Shown: positions 5,003 to 9,856 of the stretch, piece by piece
Layout of the letters: each line of letters opens with the position of its first letter
Position numbering within the stretch: position 1 is the stretch's first letter
Assembly (NCBI GenBank): GCA_963767645.1
Contig: CAVYEW010000009.1
Span: 1 to 9,856 of the forward strand
Direction of reading: 5' to 3'
Origin: DATFDN01 sp963767645
GTDB lineage: Bacteria > Pseudomonadota > Alphaproteobacteria > Acetobacterales > Acetobacteraceae
Length of the DNA: 9,856 bases
Notes under the pieces: generated by a model
Databases searched by the model: none
Seen by the model: the letters and a program-made list of their open reading frames with translations, nothing else
Told to the model about the DNA's origin: nothing
Program-made: the position numbers and the translations under genes

Positions 5003-7021
5003 TCAGAAGCGTCGCGGCAATTCGGCGTCGGCGGGCGATTCGGGGTAGACCCGGCAATGGAGTGTCCGCACGGAAGGCGGCCTGCGGAGCCAGCCGCTGA
5101 CCCTGTGCTGATCCGGGATGTCGGCGAGAAAACAGGACGGCGTTGTGTAGCCGCGCCGGAAATCGCAATGCGAGATGGTCACCCGACGCATGCCGCGCGT
5201 GATGGCCACATAAGCCAGCCGTCTTTCTTCGGAGAGATCGCCATAGTCAGGCGGAAATGTTGCCGACTCCCATCCGGGCAGGAAGACGTGCGGAAACTCC
5301 AATCCCTTGGCCTTGTGCAGCGTCATCAACCGGACTCGCTCGGTCTCGTCTTCGTTCGGGGCGCCGGTCGAGAGCGCGGCGTGGTCCAGCAGCTCGCGAG
5401 CGGTGTGAAAAGCGCCGGCAAGCTGGATCAGCTCCTGCACGTTTTCCAGCCGGCCTTCGGTGGTTTCGGCCCGGCTGTCGCGCAGCATTGCGCGATAGCC
5501 TGTGGCATCGAGCAGCAGCGAGAGCTGGTCGGCGAGTGTGACGCTGCGATCCCGCCCCACGCCGCGGATCGCGTCGACAAAGGTCAGTCCCGCTGAGCGG
5601 GCGCGCGGCGGTAATGCGGCCGTCTCCAGCGCGACGAGCAGCGGTACGCGCCGCCAGGCGGCTTCATCCTCCAGCACCTGCATCGCCTTGGCCCCGAAGC
5701 CGCGAGCCGGCACGTTGATGACGCGCCGTAGCGCCTCGTCGGCCTGCACGTCGTCCGGAGTCGCGGATAAGCGCAGCAGGGCGAGTGTGTCCTTGATCTC
5801 GGCGCGCTGATAAAAACCGACATCGCCAACCAGTACGTAGGGGATGCGGGCACGCATCAACATTTCCTCGAAGCCCCGGCTCATGGCATTATTGCGATAT
5901 AGAATCGCTATATCGGCCCAGCCGACGCCCTCGGCGTGACGGTGCTGCATCTCGGTGACGATGCCGAGCGCCTCCGCCTCGGCGTTGCGAAAGGCGACGA
6001 TCTCGATGCGGTCGCCGGTGGGCTTGCGGGTGAACAGCGTCTTGCCGAGCCGGCCGCGGTCCCGTGCGATCACCGCGTTGGCGGCGTCGATTATGTGCCC
6101 GGTCGAGCGGAAGTTCTCTTCCAGCTTGATCTGTGCGGCGCCCGGGAAATCCCGCGCGAAGCGCCGGATGAACGTGACGTCCGAGCCGCGCCAGGAATAG
6201 ATGCTCTGGTCATCATCGCCGACGCAGAAGATTTCGCGATGCCCGGCACAAAGCAGTCGAAGCCAACTGTACTGCGCGGCATTAACGTCCTGGTACTCGT
6301 CCGCGAGCACACAATCGAACCGGCCGGCCCAGCGTTCGCGGTAGGTCGGATTGAGCTGCATGGCGCGCGTCGGCCAGAGCAGCAGGTCGCCGAAATCGGC
6401 GGCGTTGGCGTCGCGCAGCAGGCGCTGATAATCGGCGTAGACGCGCGCACTGGCGCGCAGGCCATCGGCATCGACCGGCGTACCAGTGTGCCGCGCCTCC
6501 GCGATCATCGCCTCGATGTGAGCCGGCGCCTCCTCCGGCGTGATCAGACTGTCCTTGAACTTGGACAGCCGGTTGCACATCACCTTCAGCGGATCGCGGC
6601 CGATTGGGGTTCCCTCGCCGCCCCCGGCGAGGTTGAGGGCCTGCAGCACGCGCTTGACGATGCGCCGGCTGTCATCGGCATCGAGGATGTCGAAGCCTGG
6701 GCGGAGACGTGCGACTTCGGGCTCGATCCGAAGTTGCCGCGCCGCGAGGCCGTGGAAGGTGCCGATCCAGTGCGGGGCGGCAGCGTCGCCAAGGGCAGCC
6801 CGGATTCGGCCGGCCATTTCAGCAGCGGCCTTGTTGGTGAACGTGACCGCGAGAACGCGCGCGGGCGAGATCCCCCTGACGGCGATGCGGTGCGCGACGG
6901 CCGCGGTCAGCGCTGTCGTCTTTCCGGTTCCGGCGCCGGCCAGCACCAGCACGGGCCCGGACCGGGTGGCGGCGTCCGCCTGGTGCGGGGTGAGACCCGC
7001 CAGCACCGCATGTGCCGTCAT
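5003..7021 (-). CDS. UvrD/Rep/PcrA-type SF1A DNA helicase
   Basis: ATP-dependent 3'-5' DNA helicase of the UvrD family, 672 residues from ATG 7021-7019. All motifs are present in order: Q-motif LTPHQADA (10-17), motif I GAGTGKTT (29-36), Ia TFTNKAAAEM (60-69), II ADEYQD (240-245), III VGDDDQSIYSWRG (267-279), IV LEENFRST (300-307), V TLHKAKGLEFPHVFLPG (567-583) and VI EERRLAYVAITRG (598-610). The 2A domain ends soon after motif VI, giving a slightly shorter tail than chromosomal UvrD or PcrA (~720). No nuclease domain is fused. I prefer 7021 because it starts one base after the stop of the HD gene. An in-frame ATG 80 codons earlier would overlap that gene and add Arg/Pro-rich sequence. There is no strong Shine-Dalgarno, so re-initiation after the HD gene is likely. 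It is probably an accessory copy serving the element's replication or repair. Confidence 0.95.
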   Translation of the reverse strand: MTAHAVLAGLTPHQADAATRSGPVLVLAGAGTGKTTALTAAVAHRIAVRGISPARVLAVTFTNKAAAEMAGRIRAALGDAAAPHWIGTFHGLAARQLRIEPEVARLRPGFDILDADDSRRIVKRVLQALNLAGGGEGTPIGRDPLKVMCNRLSKFKDSLITPEEAPAHIEAMIAEARHTGTPVDADGLRASARVYADYQRLLRDANAADFGDLLLWPTRAMQLNPTYRERWAGRFDCVLADEYQDVNAAQYSWLRLLCAGHREIFCVGDDDQSIYSWRGSDVTFIRRFARDFPGAAQIKLEENFRSTGHIIDAANAVIARDRGRLGKTLFTRKPTGDRIEIVAFRNAEAEALGIVTEMQHRHAEGVGWADIAILYRNNAMSRGFEEMLMRARIPYVLVGDVGFYQRAEIKDTLALLRLSATPDDVQADEALRRVINVPARGFGAKAMQVLEDEAAWRRVPLLVALETAALPPRARSAGLTFVDAIRGVGRDRSVTLADQLSLLLDATGYRAMLRDSRAETTEGRLENVQELIQLAGAFHTARELLDHAALSTGAPNEDETERVRLMTLHKAKGLEFPHVFLPGWESATFPPDYGDLSEERRLAYVAITRGMRRVTISHCDFRRGYTTPSCFLADIPDQHRVSGWLRRPPSVRTLHCRVYPESPADAELPRRF
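5895..5915. repeat. AT-rich 8-bp inverted repeat inside the helicase gene
   Basis: CGATATAG (5895-5902) and CTATATCG (5908-5915) are perfect inverted copies separated by 5 bases. They fall on the codons for DIAILYR of the helicase, a conserved stretch. The patch is AT-rich against a GC-rich background. It may be a by-product of the encoded residues or an internal binding site. Confidence 0.35.
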
Positions 7022-7022
7022 C

Positions 7023-7703
7023 TCAGGACAGTCCGGCTGCGCTGGCGGTATGGCCCCAGGGCTGCCCTGCACCGTCCGGCTCATCCCGTCCGGCGCTTGT
7101 GTGCGCTCCCAGTTCAGCCAGAAAGCGCCGCGCCGCGAGGCTCGGCGGCCAGGGCTCCCACGGGCGAATGCCCTTGGGTCGTGGCACCGGATCGTCAGCG
7201 ACGGGTTCCAGGGTGATCCCCAGATCCGCCCGCATCGCCGCGCGGGTCCAGCCCGCGACATGGAAGGCCTCGCTGGCGGCCGCGAGCCGGTCGGCGTGCT
7301 TGTGGCGCGCGTGACTCTCTTCCGTCCAGGCGGGCAGCGCGTAGCGCGTGTCGATCGCCGCCTGGAGCCGCGTGACCAGCCGCGCGAAGCCGTCGCCGAG
7401 ATGGGATTTCAACGGCGTGATCGGATCCCAGCCGATCAGCGCCTCCACGGCATCGTGCAGCAACTCGCGGCGGGCTTCCGCCGCCGTCAGTCTCGGGCCC
7501 GGCGCGGTCCGGCAGAGCGCCAACACGGTGAGGCTGTGCTGCGCGACGGACAGCGGGAGGTCCCATTTCGAGTAGCCGGCCCAGCGATAGGTCCGCGACA
7601 GTCCGATCGCCAGGTCGCGGTCGGTCCACGCCCAAGGATCAGGGTCGAGAAGATTGAGACGCCCGCCCGAAGGCAGCAGGATCCAAGCGCGATCATGGGT
7701 CAT
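7023..7703 (-). CDS. HD-domain phosphohydrolase (YfbR-like)
   Basis: A 226-residue protein with an HD-superfamily metal site. H56 lies in LSVAQHSLTV, the H83-D84 pair in LLHDAVEALIGW, and D137 in RHKHADRLAA. The surrounding pattern (SVAxHS, then LLHDxxEA, then a later D) resembles YfbR/YGK1-type 5'-nucleotidases and related HD hydrolases, so a Mn/Mg/Co-dependent phosphohydrolase acting on nucleotides is the best guess. The substrate cannot be read from the sequence. The N-terminus (W7, LPSGGRLNLLDPDPW) is typical of short HD proteins of plasmids and phages. The C-terminal ~45 residues are Pro/Gly-rich and probably disordered. The start at ATG 7703-7701 overlaps the Toprim gene stop (ATGA) and follows a GGAGGG box. 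The helicase starts one base after its stop. It lies between a primase-like and a helicase gene, suggesting nucleotide handling during replication. Confidence 0.85.
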   Translation of the reverse strand: MTHDRAWILLPSGGRLNLLDPDPWAWTDRDLAIGLSRTYRWAGYSKWDLPLSVAQHSLTVLALCRTAPGPRLTAAEARRELLHDAVEALIGWDPITPLKSHLGDGFARLVTRLQAAIDTRYALPAWTEESHARHKHADRLAAASEAFHVAGWTRAAMRADLGITLEPVADDPVPRPKGIRPWEPWPPSLAARRFLAELGAHTSAGRDEPDGAGQPWGHTASAAGLS

Positions 7704-8635
7704 GCGACCCTCCGGTGTTTGAGCACATCGTTCCAGTCGGTCCCGACGGTTGGCCGCAGCCGCTCGAACGCCACGCCGGCTGCCGCCGCCAGTTCGGCGT
7801 GGCGATCGGCGTAGCGGTCGCCCGGCTCATTGGCGTCGGCCGCGCTCACCAGCAGCCCGCCAGTTTCACGCAGGCGGGAGAGAGCAGCCTGGAGCGCCTC
7901 CAGCGTGCGGGGGCCCATGCCGCCGCCCGTGGCCACGTAGAGCGTGTCGGCGCGGACCTGCTCCATCGCTGCCAGGCTGAGCGCGTCGATCGGCGCCTCG
8001 AGCACGGCCAGCCGGCGGCAGGCCGGCCCGGCCTCTCCGAACCGGAACAGGGCTTTCCGGCCACCGCGGAGCGAGCCTTTGTAGGTCGGGCCTCGGATCT
8101 CGACCTGGCTGACCTCCACCCGCCATCGGTGCGCGAACCAGGCGCTCCCATAGGCGCCGTGGCGGACGCAGTCCTGCCGTGCCGCCGCGGCGAGGATCGA
8201 CTCGGGGATCGCCCGTTCGCCGGCGAGATACGTCCAGGCCAGGTCGCCCCGTCGCAGGCTGGGCCGGGCCGCCCAGCGCTCGGCCGGGGAGCGGTCCGCT
8301 CTGTTTGGGCTGCGCTCGCGGAGCGCCGCCGGATAGCGCGGGGCGATGCCGACGAACCCGCGCAGGACCTGGCGGACCTGTCCGAAATTCAGCGCTGGAT
8401 CGAGGTGCTGGACCAGGTTGAACACATCGCCTTTGGCGCTGCCCGTGGCGTCCCACCAGCCCCGGCCGTCGTGGTTGATGATGATGATTTCGCCGGCGCC
8501 GCGCCGGTATTTCAACGCCCGCCTGGTGCTCTCGCGCGCGTCGAGCTTCCAGCCACCCATCATCCGCTCGAGCACGGCGGCGCAGTTCACAGTTTGGCGC
8601 AACAGCTCCACCTCCGCGTCAGCAGCTGCAGGCAT
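7700..8635 (-). CDS. DUF3991/Toprim primase-like protein
   Basis: A 311-residue protein. The N-terminal half carries the DUF3991-like pattern: LLRQTVNCAAVLE (11-23), GWKLDARESTRRALKYRRG (28-46), EIIIINHDGRGWWD (49-62), AKGDVFNLVQHLDP (67-80) and VRQVLRGFVGIAP (87-99). The C-terminal half is a Toprim fold: LAVLEAPIDALSL (209-221) with E213 as the usual catalytic glutamate, VATGGGMGP (234-242), and an acidic SAADANEPGD (264-273) in the place of the DxD motif. Toprim domains serve primases and nicking enzymes. This class is typical of plasmids and integrative elements, so a replication or conjugative-primase role is inferred. The zinc-finger part of DnaG is absent. I chose ATG 8635 because homology-like sequence starts there and GGGAGAG precedes it. 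An in-frame ATG at 8839 would add 68 Gly/Ala/Pro/Arg residues encoded by a foldable GC-rich leader and has no ribosome site. Confidence 0.88.
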   Translation of the reverse strand: MPAAADAEVELLRQTVNCAAVLERMMGGWKLDARESTRRALKYRRGAGEIIIINHDGRGWWDATGSAKGDVFNLVQHLDPALNFGQVRQVLRGFVGIAPRYPAALRERSPNRADRSPAERWAARPSLRRGDLAWTYLAGERAIPESILAAAARQDCVRHGAYGSAWFAHRWRVEVSQVEIRGPTYKGSLRGGRKALFRFGEAGPACRRLAVLEAPIDALSLAAMEQVRADTLYVATGGGMGPRTLEALQAALSRLRETGGLLVSAADANEPGDRYADRHAELAAAAGVAFERLRPTVGTDWNDVLKHRRVA

Positions 8636-8718
8636 GGCTTCTCTCCCGGGCTGGCCGGGACCACGGGCTGGGCTTCCCGCCCTGCCCTCTCCATCTCCGG
8701 CATCTCCCCGCCCGGCGG

Positions 8719-8808
8719 CCGCGAAGCCGGAGGGGGGCAAGGGCGTAGCCGGCGAAGCCGGGCCGCCCGCTTCGGCGCGGCCCCTTGCGGCCCTCCCGGC
8801 GCAAGCGG
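8719..8808 (-). repeat. GC-rich structured element B upstream of the Toprim gene
   Basis: An imperfect inverted repeat able to form a three-way junction. In plus-strand terms the outer stem pairs 8719-8722 with 8805-8808, GCC 8726-8728 with 8798-8800, GGAGGG 8729-8734 with 8791-8796, and GCAAGGG 8737-8743 with 8782-8788. Two inner hairpins are CCGGC/GCCGG (8749-8753 with 8757-8761) and GCCGC/GCGGC (8762-8766 with 8777-8781). An alternative pairing, CTTGCG 8784-8789 with CGCAAG 8800-8805, competes with the outer stem, as in element A at 4530-4597. It lies about 85 bp before the Toprim start and probably sits in the 5' leader. A structured RNA, attenuator or dispersed repeat is possible. Confidence 0.6.
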
Positions 8809-8891
8809 CACCCGCTCTCGACTCGCTGTCGTGCTTCATGGAGGGGATCGTGGCGCGGCCCGTTGCGAACAGCCGGCGACAATGATACAGG

Positions 8892-9055
8892 TCAGAGCCA
8901 GCCCCTGTAGCCGCAGCGTCGCAGGTGATCCCGGGAGTACTCGGCCAGCGCGTCGACGCCAGAGGTGGGCTGGGTCAGGTCGGGGTCGCCCCGAAATTCA
9001 CCTCCAGCGGCACCGGACCGGCGTCAGTCGGTGCGATGTCCCACGATTGGGTCAG
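8892..9055 (-). pseudogene. Possible degraded small gene (frameshift and missing ATG)
   Basis: Two good-looking coding stretches lie end to end in different frames. The first, from CTG 9055, reads LTQSWDIAPTDAGPVPLEVN and stops at 8975-8977. The second, read from about 8991, gives DPDLTQPTSGVDALAEYSRD and ends CGYRGWL at TGA 8894-8892, with strong third-position GC. One extra base in the G run of the minus strand (8989-8992) would join them into a ~54-residue protein. The first codon, CTG, overlaps the stop of the preceding 35-codon ORF (CTGA) exactly where an ATGA would be expected. I read it as a small gene that lost its start codon and one base. It could instead be two unrelated remnants or plain non-coding DNA. 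No family recognised. Confidence 0.35.
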
Positions 9056-9159
9056 GAGGCCGGGAGCAAGGTTGTCAGGGCGTCGCCGTCCGGGATCATG
9101 CGGAGTTCGCTCAAGGCGGCGAACAAGCTGCCATCGTCAATACGCATGCTGCTTGTCAT
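9052..9159 (-). CDS. Possible 35-residue ORF downstream of the SIMPL gene
   Basis: A short frame from ATG 9159-9157 (MTSSMRIDDGSLFAALSELR...) to TGA 9054-9052. Its ATG overlaps the SIMPL stop as ATGA, the arrangement seen at other junctions here, and it contains an amphipathic-looking helix SLFAALSELRMI. It has no strong Shine-Dalgarno, no recognisable family, and is short enough to arise by chance. If translated, it depends on coupling to the SIMPL gene. It may be the front part of the damaged sequence that follows at 8892-9055. Confidence 0.35.
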   Translation of the reverse strand: MTSSMRIDDGSLFAALSELRMIPDGDALTTLLPAS

Positions 9160-9856
9160 CGGGGCGGGCTCGCCTGCGCCGGCGCGGTGCCCAGCACCAC
9201 GTCGGCATGGACTTCGGCGGTGATGTCCTGCTGCTCGGGCGTTGCGTTGGGCGGCGCCATGGCGGGAGCCATAGCGACCGCCGCATTCATTCGGGCGGCG
9301 GGAAACGGCATGATTCCAGGTCGCCCGTCGAGGCGGACGGACTGGTAGCGGTCCACCTGCATACCAAGCGCGGCGGCGGCCTCGGCCGCCTCGGCGCGCA
9401 GGTTCTTCAAGGCCGCGACTGTTGCGGCCCGATGCGCCTTCTCCGCCCGTTCGGGCGAGACCTGCCAGCCGAGATCGCCAATCGCCAGCCCCAGCGACTG
9501 GAGGCTGCCGACCAGGCCAAGGAGCGCCTCGCTCTCGCTTCCCCTGAGTTCGAGCCCCTGCTGCGCCGTCCAATGCGTTGGCTTCGTGTCGATGAACTGC
9601 ACCGAGTAGTCGCGGAAGTTGGCCGTGACCCCCGCTACCTTGCCGGCCGCCCTGCCCGCCTCCGCCATCAGGCTGTTCACTCGCCGCTGGGCCGCGACTG
9701 CCGTCGGCGCGGTCCCGAGAGCGGTCAGGTTGGCGACGAACTCATCGGGCGTTGTCTTGATCGTCGCGCTCGCTGACAGGTGCAACACGGGCGGTCCCGA
9801 CATGCTGGGCTCCGCCGGCGGCAGACAGGCAATCGTCTGGGCACGTGCCCCGTGTG
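9156..9856 (-). CDS. SIMPL (DUF541) domain exported protein, 5' end outside window
   Basis: The frame is open to the window edge. An ATG at 9803 exists, but the 17 codons before it read HGARAQTIACLPPAEPS, which looks like the end of a signal peptide (ARA-QT cleavage type) plus the start of the mature chain. The true start therefore probably lies beyond 9856. The mature part runs VLHLSASATIKTTPDEFVAN, then a long helical region with RRVNSLMAEAGRAA, a strand block FRDYSVQFIDTKP, WTAQQGLELRG, and the C-terminal VDRYQSVRLDGRP followed by a Pro/Ala tail. This is the pattern of SIMPL/DUF541 proteins (the Brucella BP26/OMP28 family), periplasmic proteins thought to form oligomeric rings. Role here unknown. 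An envelope protein beside DNA-metabolism genes is unexpected. The family call is good; the cleavage site is inferred. Confidence 0.82.
   Translation of the reverse strand, partial: HGARAQTIACLPPAEPSMSGPPVLHLSASATIKTTPDEFVANLTALGTAPTAVAAQRRVNSLMAEAGRAAGKVAGVTANFRDYSVQFIDTKPTHWTAQQGLELRGSESEALLGLVGSLQSLGLAIGDLGWQVSPERAEKAHRAATVAALKNLRAEAAEAAAALGMQVDRYQSVRLDGRPGIMPFPAARMNAAVAMAPAMAPPNATPEQQDITAEVHADVVLGTAPAQASPPR

Noticed and set aside
5936..7216. Long plus-strand open frame (426 codons) opposite the helicase gene
   Set aside because: It is antisense to a helicase with all SF1A motifs. High-GC DNA commonly leaves the opposite frame open, and its translation shows no recognisable domain.
7022..7261. 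80-residue N-terminal extension of the helicase
   Set aside because: It would overlap the HD gene by about 240 bp and adds Arg/Pro-rich sequence before the Q-motif; the start at 7021 lies one base after the HD stop.
6540..7814. Plus-strand open frame of 424 codons across the helicase, HD and Toprim genes
   Set aside because: It is antisense to three well-supported genes and spans their junctions; composition is Arg/Ala/Ser-rich with no family features.
8636..8839. N-terminal extension of the Toprim protein from ATG 8839
   Set aside because: There is no Shine-Dalgarno before 8839, the 68 added residues are low-complexity Gly/Ala/Pro/Arg encoded by the foldable leader, and a better ribosome site precedes 8635.
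8836..8920. Lipoprotein-like segment LALTCIIVAGCSQ on the minus strand ending at TGA 8836
   Set aside because: It resembles a lipobox, but no ATG, GTG or TTG start is available in frame and it overlaps the coding-like remnant at 8892. It is probably chance.
7715..9223. Plus-strand open frame of 502 codons opposite the Toprim and SIMPL genes
   Set aside because: It is a shadow of the minus-strand genes; it crosses the intergenic structured element and has an Arg/Gly/Ala-biased composition without domain motifs.
1..9856. CRISPR arrays, tRNA or rRNA genes, insertion sequences, integrase or att sites
   Set aside because: I looked for regular direct repeats, cloverleaf sequences, transposase or recombinase motifs and terminal inverted repeats and saw none I could support.

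Overview
The window is GC-rich, and every gene I can support lies on the minus strand, so transcription runs from position 9856 towards 1. Third-codon positions in the real frames are almost all G or C. The protein types suggest a high-GC alphaproteobacterium (a Rhizobiales, Rhodospirillales/Acetobacteraceae or Sphingomonadales type) and an accessory region such as a large plasmid or integrative element. That placement rests on remembered family resemblance, not on a search. No tRNA, rRNA, transposase, integrase or CRISPR array is visible.

Layout in transcription order. (1) 9856-8640: the C-terminal part of an exported SIMPL (DUF541) protein whose N-terminus lies beyond the window. It is followed by a possible 35-residue ORF and a short stretch (8892-9055) that reads best as a small gene with a lost start codon and a frameshift. 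Next is a strongly foldable GC-rich leader (8719-8808). (2) 8635-5003: a tightly coupled trio made of a DUF3991/Toprim primase-like protein, an HD-domain phosphohydrolase and a full-length UvrD/Rep-type SF1A helicase, with 4-nt overlap and 1-nt spacing at the junctions. (3) 4939-4322: a small Cys/His zinc-binding protein, a second GC-rich foldable element (4530-4597) sharing its core with the first, and a 48-residue single-pass membrane protein. (4) 4325-1960: a run of small conserved-hypothetical accessory genes. These are a 150-aa unknown, a DUF6878-like and a DUF6915-like protein, a 101-codon gene interrupted by an in-frame amber codon, a terminator-like hairpin, a 153-aa protein and a DUF5983-like protein. 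(5) 1875-1: a HerA/FtsK-type P-loop ATPase overlapping by 4 nt a protein with three tandem SANT/Myb-like helix-turn-helix repeats, cut off by the window start.

Neighbouring start and stop codons repeatedly overlap as ATGA, and several genes have strong Shine-Dalgarno sequences. The region therefore looks like one long operon or a few nested ones, punctuated by structured elements at 8719-8808, 4530-4597 and 2745-2767. The recognisable enzymes (primase-like Toprim, HD hydrolase, UvrD helicase, HerA ATPase) point to DNA replication, repair or transfer functions of a mobile element. The small DUF proteins have no known function. The least explained signals are the two related structured elements with mutually exclusive pairings, the interrupted 101-codon gene and the HerA/Myb-repeat pair.
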